The notes beneath the pieces are model-generated. The model had not been told where the DNA came from. It did not search any database and saw only the letters and a list, made by a program, of their open reading frames with translations. DNA of 64,000 nucleotides from Gibbsiella quercinecans (lineage in GTDB: Bacteria; Pseudomonadota; Gammaproteobacteria; Enterobacterales; Enterobacteriaceae). Positions 57,625-64,000 of the stretch are shown here, piece by piece. The stretch lies in contig NZ_CP014136.1 of the NCBI RefSeq assembly GCF_002291425.1, forward strand, positions 1,922,001 to 1,986,000, in the 5' to 3' direction. Within the stretch, counting starts at the first letter, position 1; every line of letters starts with the position of its first letter. A program made the translations under genes and the position numbers.

Positions 57625-58166
57625 CGTTCTCTTCCTTTTGTTATGAATCCTGTATTGAAACCTCGGATTCTTGTTGTCGAGACATCGCCGTTCCACGGTA
57701 GGAGACTTAACGACATCTATACAATCAAACGTTGACGTAGAAAGTATTGCAACACCCATGCCAACATAAAAAACCGTTTAAAATCAACCAACATTAAACA
57801 TAGCGATAACACTTGAGCATAAAAGTGTCGCTAATTGGCAACAACCCACGGCCCGGATAGTGAAATTTACGCTATGTTATTGATGTGTAAAGAACCATAC
57901 TGTCGCCAATCGGCAACACTTCAAGATAACTCTCTACATATGAGCAAAAAATCAGCTTTTTTTACTTATATGAAACTATACGCCCTGATAAAGATAGACC
58001 ATCAGGCAAAACTTGCAGGACAAAATAGACGCAATACGTGCTGTTATGTCGATGAGGGCAATTGATGAATCCGGGGAAAAGCCCCAGGGGAAAAGCCATG
58101 TGGCGTAGAGGATTGGGCCTGGCTGGGGAGGCGCCTATTCGGCGCCCCCCAGCCAGGCCGGCGGGA
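57625..58166. promoter_or_regulatory. osmY upstream region with two 18-bp palindromic repeats and a long hairpin
   Basis: There is no convincing gene in these 540 bp. Two near-identical palindromes, TGTCGCTAATTGGCAACA (57826-57843) and TGTCGCCAATCGGCAACA (57901-57918), lie 75 bp apart and 200-295 bp upstream of osmY. At 58116-58159 a 19-bp hairpin with one bulged A follows prfC: GGCCTGGCTGGGG + A + GGCGCC pairs with GGCGCC + CCCCAGCCAGGCC, loop TATTC; no U-tract follows. An open frame at 57835-58065 has no family look and was not called. Confidence 0.65.
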
Positions 58167-59756
58167 TCAGTGTTCGCGCGTTTGGCGGAACGCAACGTCA
58201 GGGAAGCGCTCTTTGGTCAGGTTGAGGTTAACCATCGTCGGCGCAATGTAGGCCAGATTGTCGCCACCATCCAGCGCCAGATGCAGCTCGTTCTTGCGCT
58301 TGAACTCTTCGAATTTCTTCACGTCACCGCACTCCACCCAACGGGCGGTGGATACGTTGACGGATTCATACAACGCTTCCACGTTGTATTCGGTTTTCAG
58401 CCGCGCCACGACCACATCAAACTGCAGCACACCGACGGCGCCCACAATCAGATCGTTGTTCGAAATGGGGCGGAATACCTGCACCGCGCCTTCTTCAGAC
58501 AGTTGCACCAACCCTTTCAGCAGTTGCTTCTGCTTGAGCGGATCGCGCAGGCGAATACGGCGGAACAGCTCTGGCGCAAAGTTCGGGATACCGGTGAACT
58601 TCATGTCTTCACCCTGGGTAAAGGTATCGCCGATCTGGATAGTGCCGTGGTTATGCAGGCCGATGATGTCGCCTGGGTAGGCTTCCTCAACGTGAGAACG
58701 GTCGCCGGCCATAAACGTCAGCGCGTCGGAAATCACCACGTCTTTGCCGGTGCGCACCTGGCGCAGCTTCATGCCTTTCTCGTAACGGCCGGACACCACG
58801 CGCATAAAGGCCACGCGGTCACGGTGTTTCGGATCCATATTGGCCTGGATCTTGAACACGAAACCGCTGAACTTCTCTTCCGCCGCGACCACTTCACGCG
58901 TGTCGGTTTTGCGCGGCATCGGGGCCGGTGCCCATGCCACCAGCCCATCCAGCATATGGTCAACGCCGAAGTTGCCAAGCGCCGTACCAAAGAACACCGG
59001 GGTCAGTTCACCCGCCAGGAAGGCTTCCTGTTCGAACTCATGCGAAGCGCCCAGCACCAGCTCCAGCTCCTCACGCAGTTGGGCCGCCAGATCGTCGCCC
59101 ACGGCGGCGTCCAGATCGGGGTTATCCAGGCCCTTGACCACGCGGACTTCCTGGATGGTATGGCCTTTGCCGCTCTGATACAGGTAGGTTTCATCCTTAT
59201 AGAGGTGATAAACCCCCTTGAACAGCTTGCCGCAGCCGATCGGCCAGGTGATCGGCGAGCAGGCGATCTTCAGCTCACGTTCGACTTCATCCATCACTTC
59301 CATCGGATCGCGGATGTCGCGGTCCAGTTTGTTCATAAAGGTCAGGATCGGCGTATCGCGCAGGCGGGTAACTTCCATCAGCTTACGGGTACGATCCTCA
59401 ACCCCTTTCGCCGCGTCGATCACCATCAGGCAACAGTCGACGGCGGTCAGGGTGCGGTAGGTATCTTCGGAGAAGTCTTCGTGCCCTGGGGTATCCAGCA
59501 GGTTGACCAGGCAATCGTGATACGGGAACTGCATCACCGAGGTGGTGATTGAAATCCCACGCTGTTTTTCCATTTCCATCCAGTCGGACTTGGCGTGCTG
59601 GCTGGAGCCGCGCCCTTTTACCGTACCGGCGGTCTGGATCGCCTGCCCGAACAGCAGCACCTTTTCAGTAATGGTGGTTTTACCGGCATCGGGGTGCGAG
59701 ATGATAGCGAAAGTTCTGCGTTTTGCGACTTCGCGGGCGAATTCACTAGGAGACAT
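58167..59756 (-). CDS. prfC: Peptide chain release factor 3
   Basis: RF3 is the GTPase that removes RF1 and RF2 from the ribosome after termination. The 529-residue protein matches the family length. GTPase motifs are in order: [14 protein letters not shown] (G1), [11 protein letters not shown] (G2), [16 protein letters not shown] (G3) and [10 protein letters not shown] (G4), followed by domains II and III. It starts at ATG 59756 with AGAAACCAGAAAAC upstream. A hairpin without U-tract follows its stop. Confidence 0.98.
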   Translation of the reverse strand: MSPSEFAREVAKRRTFAIISHPDAGKTTITEKVLLFGQAIQTAGTVKGRGSSQHAKSDWMEMEKQRGISITTSVMQFPYHDCLVNLLDTPGHEDFSEDTYRTLTAVDCCLMVIDAAKGVEDRTRKLMEVTRLRDTPILTFMNKLDRDIRDPMEVMDEVERELKIACSPITWPIGCGKLFKGVYHLYKDETYLYQSGKGHTIQEVRVVKGLDNPDLDAAVGDDLAAQLREELELVLGASHEFEQEAFLAGELTPVFFGTALGNFGVDHMLDGLVAWAPAPMPRKTDTREVVAAEEKFSGFVFKIQANMDPKHRDRVAFMRVVSGRYEKGMKLRQVRTGKDVVISDALTFMAGDRSHVEEAYPGDIIGLHNHGTIQIGDTFTQGEDMKFTGIPNFAPELFRRIRLRDPLKQKQLLKGLVQLSEEGAVQVFRPISNNDLIVGAVGVLQFDVVVARLKTEYNVEALYESVNVSTARWVECGDVKKFEEFKRKNELHLALDGGDNLAYIAPTMVNLNLTKERFPDVAFRQTREH

Positions 59757-59904
59757 GTTTTCTGGTTTCTACGGTTAATCCGCCCTGCGCATCAGCGAAT
59801 GCGCCGAACCGGCGCCAGGCAAAGCGGCGAATAAAAGATAATAGCCGGGTATTTTCGCTGATTTGTCAACCGGTGACAATCTATGCTTTTCCCAGCGAAG
59901 AATA

Positions 59905-60031
59905 TATACCCTTCATACTTCAAATTGCAGGTGTGTTGGCTTTCCTCGCTCACCCCAGTCACTTACTCCAGTAAGCTCCTGGGGATTCGCTGCGTTGCCG
60001 CCTTCCTGCAACTCGAATTATTTTGGGTATA
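59905..60031. repeat. Full-length ERIC (IRU) element, 127 bp
   Basis: The element is bounded by TATACCC (59905-59911) and GGGTATA (60025-60031) and spans exactly 127 bp, the canonical ERIC length. Its centre carries CGCTCACCCCAGTCACTTAC and TAAGCTCCTGGGGATTCG, the conserved inverted-repeat core recognised by ERIC fingerprint primers. It lies between the rimI stop (10 bp away) and the prfC start, where E. coli has yjjG. It is non-coding and, if transcribed, would fold into a long hairpin. Confidence 0.95.
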
Positions 60032-60040
60032 GATAAACCG

Positions 60041-60484
60041 CTAAGCCAGCGGCAATGCCATCACGATCGCATCTTCGCGCCCGTTGGCGCTTGGGTAGTA
60101 ATTGCGGCGTAGGGTGACTTCGTTGAACCCAATCTCTTCATACAGCGCAAGCGCGGCACGGTTAGAGGCGCGCACTTCCAGCCACAGGGTGACCACGCCG
60201 CGGGTTTCCAGCTCGGTTATCAGCGCTTCCAACAGTGCGCGGCCAAAACCCCGGCGCTGCCACTGCGGGTGGATAGCGATATTGAACAGCGTCGCTTCAT
60301 CCAGCACGATCTGGGTAATGGCGAACCCGGCCAACTGCCCATCCGCTTCCAGCTTAAGGTTAAGGTAACGATCGCCCTGGTTGCTGGCAAAGGTCGCCTG
60401 CGACCAGGGAAAGGCATGACTGGCTTGTTCAATGGTGAAGGCTGTGGCCAGATCGGCCGCTGTCAGGGAAGAAATCTTGTTCAT
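60041..60484 (-). CDS. rimI: Ribosomal protein S18 alanine N-acetyltransferase RimI
   Basis: RimI acetylates the N-terminal alanine of ribosomal protein S18. With ATG 60484 the protein has 147 residues and begins [20 protein letters not shown]. The GNAT acetyl-CoA loop is in IAIHPQWQRRGFGRALLEALI near residue 70 and the C-terminal part shows LEVRASNRAALALYEEIGF. The start lies inside the end of holD (56-bp overlap), as in E. coli where the genes also overlap. Confidence 0.96.
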   Translation of the reverse strand: MNKISSLTAADLATAFTIEQASHAFPWSQATFASNQGDRYLNLKLEADGQLAGFAITQIVLDEATLFNIAIHPQWQRRGFGRALLEALITELETRGVVTLWLEVRASNRAALALYEEIGFNEVTLRRNYYPSANGREDAIVMALPLA

Positions 60485-60866
60485 GGTGACAAATCTGCTG
60501 CCAGAGTGCGCGTTTCGCACCCACGTCATGAGAAAGCTCGGCCAGCGCCGGGCTGTATAGCTGCGCACCCGGCACCGCAAGCGGCTCCGCGATACCCAGC
60601 CGCCAACTGTTGCACGCGGTGCCTTCCGGCAGCATCAACACCTGTTCCGGCGTCAGCGCGTAAGTTTGCGCCGGCATTAACTGCAGGCTGCGCAATACGT
60701 CGCAAAACAGCGGATCGTTCGGCTCCGGCAGGCATTGCGCCACCACCAACAACCGCGTTTCCGCCGGCAGGCTCACGGCCACTTCGCCCTGCAACACGGC
60801 CGGGCGGCGCAATATCCACTGCGTAATGCCCAGTTGCTGTAACAGCCAGTCGCGTTTCGATGCCAT
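60429..60866 (-). CDS. holD: DNA polymerase III psi subunit HolD
   Basis: HolD (psi) links the clamp loader to chi and SSB. The 145-residue protein starts [20 protein letters not shown] and has the conserved [12 protein letters not shown] and [20 protein letters not shown] segments; it is a few residues longer than E. coli at a low-complexity C terminus that overlaps rimI. It is divergent from rsmC across 147 bp, as in E. coli. Confidence 0.94.
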   Translation of the reverse strand: MASKRDWLLQQLGITQWILRRPAVLQGEVAVSLPAETRLLVVAQCLPEPNDPLFCDVLRSLQLMPAQTYALTPEQVLMLPEGTACNSWRLGIAEPLAVPGAQLYSPALAELSHDVGAKRALWQQICHHEQDFFPDSGRSGHSLHH

Positions 60867-61013
60867 GCCGATTCCTGTGAAGAGCTACCCGTCATTGCGC
60901 GCCATGCGCCGCGCTATGCTAACAAACCCGCGCCAACCACGCCAACAAACCCGTCGAACATAGCGCCACAAACCTCTATAATCCCCGATCTATTTTCGAG
61001 GAGCCAAAACCTG

Positions 61014-62054
61014 ATGTCTGCATTAACCCCCGCCAGTGAAGTCATGCTGCGCCACAGTGATGAATTTACCGCACGCCGCGTACTGTTTGCCGGCGATCTG
61101 CAGGATACGCTGCCGGTGCAGTTCGACGCGGCCGACGTGCGTGCCCATACCCAACAATATCATCACTGGCAGTTGCTGAACCGGACGATGGGTGACCATG
61201 CTCAGTTCGGCCTGACGGTAAGCCCGGCGTTCATCGCGGAATGCGACACGCTGATCTATTACTGGCCGAAAAGCAAACAGGAAGCGCAGTTCCAGCTGTG
61301 TAACCTGCTATCGCTGTTGCCGATCGGCGCGGACATCTTTGTGGTCGGCGAAAACCGCAGCGGCGTGCGCAGCGCGGAGCAAACCCTCGAAGGCTACGCC
61401 CAACTGGCAAAAATCGACAGCGCCCGCCGCTGCGGCCTGTACCATGGGCGCCTGGATAGCCAGACCACGTTCGCACTGGAAGACTGGTGGGAAAGCTATC
61501 AGTTGCACGATCTGGACGTCAAAACCCTGCCGGGGGTCTTCAGCCGCGACGGCCTGGACGTAGGCAGTTCACTGCTGCTGTCGACGCTGGAAAAACACAG
61601 GAAGGGCAAAGTGCTGGATATCGGCTGTGGCGCCGGCGTGATGGCCTCTGTGTTGTCCCGGCTGTCGCCCAAAGTAAAGCTGACCCTCAGCGACGTGAAC
61701 GCGGCCGCGGTGGAATCCAGCCGCGCGACGTTAGCCGCTAACGGTATCGAAGGGGAAGTCATTGTCAGCAATGTCTATTCCGACATCAGCGGCCGTTTTG
61801 ATCTGATTATCTCCAACCCGCCGTTCCACGATGGCCTGCAAACCAGCCTGACCGCCGCGGAAACGCTGATCCGCGGGGCGGTGAAGCACCTGCCGATCGG
61901 CGGGGAATTGCGCATCGTCGCCAACGCCTTCCTGCCTTACCCGGATATTCTGGACGCCACCTTCGGCAGCCATGAGGTGCTGGCGCAGAATGGCCGCTTC
62001 AAAGTGTACAAAGCGGTGGTGGGCCGCCCGCCGCGCAGCGGCAAAAAGAAATAG
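61014..62054 (+). CDS. rsmC: 16S rRNA m2G1207 methyltransferase RsmC
   Basis: RsmC methylates G1207 of 16S rRNA with S-adenosylmethionine. The 346-residue protein has a degenerate N-terminal methyltransferase-like domain and an active C-terminal one with the SAM loop [17 protein letters not shown] near residue 200 and the catalytic [11 protein letters not shown] near 265. GGAGCC lies before the ATG at 61014. It ends in a basic KKK tail and converges on the aldo-keto reductase gene. Confidence 0.97.
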   Translation: MSALTPASEVMLRHSDEFTARRVLFAGDLQDTLPVQFDAADVRAHTQQYHHWQLLNRTMGDHAQFGLTVSPAFIAECDTLIYYWPKSKQEAQFQLCNLLSLLPIGADIFVVGENRSGVRSAEQTLEGYAQLAKIDSARRCGLYHGRLDSQTTFALEDWWESYQLHDLDVKTLPGVFSRDGLDVGSSLLLSTLEKHRKGKVLDIGCGAGVMASVLSRLSPKVKLTLSDVNAAAVESSRATLAANGIEGEVIVSNVYSDISGRFDLIISNPPFHDGLQTSLTAAETLIRGAVKHLPIGGELRIVANAFLPYPDILDATFGSHEVLAQNGRFKVYKAVVGRPPRSGKKK

Positions 62055-62057
62055 CGC

Positions 62058-62085
62058 CAAAAAAAGCCTCCGCATCAGGGAGGCT
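62058..62085 (-). terminator. Shared terminator between rsmC and the aldo-keto reductase gene
   Basis: Arms AGCCTCC (62065-62071) and GGAGGCT (62079-62085), extended by A/T pairs. On the minus strand a run of T follows (revcomp of the A-run 62058-62064), so it mainly serves the reductase transcript; the plus strand has only TTTGC. Confidence 0.8.
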
Positions 62086-62107
62086 TTGCATACTGTGCCG
62101 CGGGCCG

Positions 62108-63100
62108 TTAGCCGTTGAGATATGTCATTGAATCCGGCGTATAGCGTTCGCCGGCCACGGCCCCGGACGAGAACACCCGGTCAATCGCCTGCAGCTCGGC
62201 CGCCGTCAGCGTAATATCGGCGGCGGCGACGTTCTCTTCCAGATAGCGGCGGCGTTTGGTGCCCGGGATCGGCACAATATGCTCGCCCTGCGCCAACACC
62301 CACGCCAGCGCCAATTGCGCCGGCGTTACGCCTTTCTGTTGTGCCAGCCCCTGTACGGTTTTCACCAGTTCCAGATTGCGCGCAAAGTTCTCGCCCTGGA
62401 AGCGTGGATTGCCGCGGCGGAAATCATCATCGGCCAGATCTTCCGGGCGCTGGATTGCGCCAGTAAGGAACCCGCGGCCCAATGGGCTGTATGGCACAAA
62501 GCCAATGCCCAGCCGCTGGCAAGCGGCCAACACGCCCTGTTCCGCGTCGCGCGTCCACAGCGAATATTCCGTTTGTAGTGCGGTAATCGGGTGCACGCGG
62601 TGGGCGCGCTCCAGCGTGGCGACGGACGCCTCGCTCATACCGATATAGCGGATCTTGCCCTCTTTGATCAGATCCGCCATGGTGCCGATCACCTCTTCGA
62701 TCGGCACGGTGGGATCAACCCGGTGCTGATAGTAGAGATCGATGGTTTCAACACCCAGGCGCTGCAGGCTGCCTTCAACCGCCCGGCGGATATATTCCGG
62801 GCGGCTATTAACGCCGCGCGCGGTAGGATCGGCCGGATCGCGCACGATGCCAAACTTGGTGGCCAGGAAAACCCGATCGCGTTTACCCTTGATTGCCTTG
62901 CCCACCAGTTGCTCATTGGTGTGCGGCCCATACATATCCGCGGTGTCCAGCAAGGTGACGCCCAGCTCCAGTGCGCGGTGCAGCGTGGCGATCGCCTCTT
63001 TCTCATCCGCATTGGTAAAGTAGAAATCGCTCATCCCCATGCAGCCAAGGCCAATGGCAGAAACCGACGGGCCGTGGGTACCTAATTTGCGCTGTTGCAT
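62108..63100 (-). CDS. Aldo-keto reductase (YakC/AKR13-like)
   Basis: This 330-residue NADPH-dependent reductase is of the AKR superfamily, TIM-barrel fold. The catalytic tetrad is visible: Asp and Tyr in [15 protein letters not shown], Lys in FLATKFGIV, and His in [16 protein letters not shown]. The coenzyme motif [19 protein letters not shown] is near the C terminus. The ATG at 63100 ([20 protein letters not shown]) has GAGGGAAGG in front. A divergent LysR gene 143 bp away probably controls it. The substrate is unknown. Confidence 0.9.
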   Translation of the reverse strand: MQQRKLGTHGPSVSAIGLGCMGMSDFYFTNADEKEAIATLHRALELGVTLLDTADMYGPHTNEQLVGKAIKGKRDRVFLATKFGIVRDPADPTARGVNSRPEYIRRAVEGSLQRLGVETIDLYYQHRVDPTVPIEEVIGTMADLIKEGKIRYIGMSEASVATLERAHRVHPITALQTEYSLWTRDAEQGVLAACQRLGIGFVPYSPLGRGFLTGAIQRPEDLADDDFRRGNPRFQGENFARNLELVKTVQGLAQQKGVTPAQLALAWVLAQGEHIVPIPGTKRRRYLEENVAAADITLTAAELQAIDRVFSSGAVAGERYTPDSMTYLNG

Positions 63101-63243
63101 TTGCCTTCCCTCATCGTTTGGGTTTGCCTTTGGGGCTATGAACCCCAGCGTGATGACAAAGAGTCTGGTTGTTATCAGCAAAAAGATAAATAATGAAAAT
63201 CTGACATCACTGTTTATAAAAAACCAACAATCAGGGCAAAGGT

Positions 63244-64000
63244 ATGGATCAGATACAGGCGATGCGCATCTTTATCCGCATCGTGGAGTTGGAGAGCTTC
63301 AGCCGCGCCGCGGAACAGTTGCAGATCCCCCGAGCCACGGCCAGCAATACGCTAAAACGCCTGGAGCAACAGCTCGGCGTGCGTTTGCTGATCCGCACCA
63401 CGCGCCATGTGCAGGTGACCGCCGAAGGCACACGCTATTACCAATGCTGCCTGCAACTGCTCGACGCGCTGGAAGAAGCCAACACCCTGTTCCACAGCCA
63501 TAAACAACAACCCGCCGGCAAAGTGCGCATCGATATGCCCCATTCCATGGCGCGCGAGATCGTGATCCCTGCGCTGGAGGATTTTTATCAGCGTTACCCG
63601 GCCATCACACTCGCCATCGGGGCCAACGATACCCACGTCGACCTGCTGCGCGAAGGCGTGGACTGTGTGCTGCGCGCCTGGCATACCGAAGACGAAAACC
63701 TGGTTGGCCGGCGTATCGCACAATTCCCGCAGATCACCTGCGCCTCTCCGGCCTACTTGCGCAAACATGGCGTGCCGGCATCGCTTGATGATCTGCAGCA
63801 TCATCAGACGGTGGGGTACTTTTCCCTGATCAGCAACCGCAACTACCCGCTGGAGTTCTGCCGTGGCGGCAAGGTAGAAATGCGCGAACTGCCCGCGGTG
63901 CTTAGCGTCAGCGGCGCGGATGCCTATGTCAGCGGCGCGTTGGCCGGGATGGGCCTGATACAGGCGAAGCGCAGCTCACTGGCGGCCAGCCTGCAAAAAG
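63244..64000 (+). CDS. LysR-family regulator, C-terminus cut by window edge
   Basis: The frame is open from ATG 63244 to the window end (252 codons seen). It starts [20 protein letters not shown], with a LysR helix-turn-helix ([20 protein letters not shown]) and then an effector domain with [20 protein letters not shown] and GVDCVLRAW. This is the CrgA/DmlR-like branch often found next to dehydrogenases or reductases. It faces the aldo-keto reductase across 143 bp. About 50 residues are missing, so the true end is not visible. Confidence 0.88.
   Translation, partial: MDQIQAMRIFIRIVELESFSRAAEQLQIPRATASNTLKRLEQQLGVRLLIRTTRHVQVTAEGTRYYQCCLQLLDALEEANTLFHSHKQQPAGKVRIDMPHSMAREIVIPALEDFYQRYPAITLAIGANDTHVDLLREGVDCVLRAWHTEDENLVGRRIAQFPQITCASPAYLRKHGVPASLDDLQHHQTVGYFSLISNRNYPLEFCRGGKVEMRELPAVLSVSGADAYVSGALAGMGLIQAKRSSLAASLQK

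Noticed and set aside
57835-58065. Possible small gene between osmY and prfC
   Set aside because: 76 codons, no Shine-Dalgarno, overlaps the second 18-bp palindrome, and the composition is not gene-like.

Overview
The window is a stretch of ordinary, dense gammaproteobacterial chromosome, almost certainly from Enterobacterales. Protein lengths and key motifs match Escherichia coli orthologues nearly gene for gene, and the gene order is that of the E. coli 0/100 min region read in reverse (folA, carAB, dapB, ispH-fkpB-lspA-ileS-ribF, rpsT, nhaAR, dnaJK, mog, talB, yaaA, thrCBA, yjtD, arcA, creA, rob, gpmB, yjjX, trpR, slt, ettA, nadR-radA-serB, ytjB, deoDBAC, yjjVU, ytjA, osmY, prfC, rimI-holD, rsmC). 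High GC in third positions, a full-length ERIC element and several non-E. coli insertions point to Serratia or a close Yersiniaceae relative. That assignment is inference from layout; no rRNA or tRNA gene is present to test it.

Layout. 1-8.4 kb: the 5' end of folA, a two-part ThrE-type exporter (yjjP-yjjB), a LysE-family exporter, carAB with a complete arginine/pyrimidine control region, and dapB. 8.4-14.9 kb: the ispH-fkpB-lspA-ileS-ribF cluster and divergent rpsT. 14.9-24 kb: Na+/H+ antiport (nhaR, nhaA), the dnaKJ heat-shock operon with two sigma-32 promoters, an MFS symporter, mog and talB. 24-31 kb: yaaA, the thrABC operon with its leader peptide and attenuator, and the rRNA/tRNA methylase yjtD. 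31-38 kb: arcA with a long leader and FNR-like site, creA, rob, gpmB, yjjX, trpR with its own operator, and slt. 38-45 kb: the main accessory part, with a yfiRNB cyclic-di-GMP signalling operon placed between slt and ettA, then a small orphan gene and a LysR/quinone-oxidoreductase pair between ettA and nadR. 45-54.4 kb: nadR, radA, serB, ytjB, and the deo nucleoside catabolic operon with two CRP sites. 54.5-64 kb: yjjV-yjjU, a CsbD-like gene, ytjA, osmY, prfC, the ERIC element, rimI-holD, rsmC, an aldo-keto reductase and the start of a divergent LysR gene cut by the window edge.

Functionally the window joins amino acid and pyrimidine synthesis (carAB, dapB, thrABC, serB), envelope work (lspA, slt, yfiB), stress control (dnaKJ, osmY, rob, yaaA, arcA) and nucleotide or cofactor salvage (deo genes, nadR, ribF, yjjX). 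No IS element, prophage, CRISPR array or defence cassette was seen. The most interesting signals are regulatory: a perfect NadR box at the predicted start of the nadR transcript, a pair of near-identical 18-bp palindromes between osmY and prfC, an operator-like palindrome upstream of dapB, and several long GC-rich hairpins with no U-tract at gene ends. I did not find a convincing previously undescribed multi-gene system.
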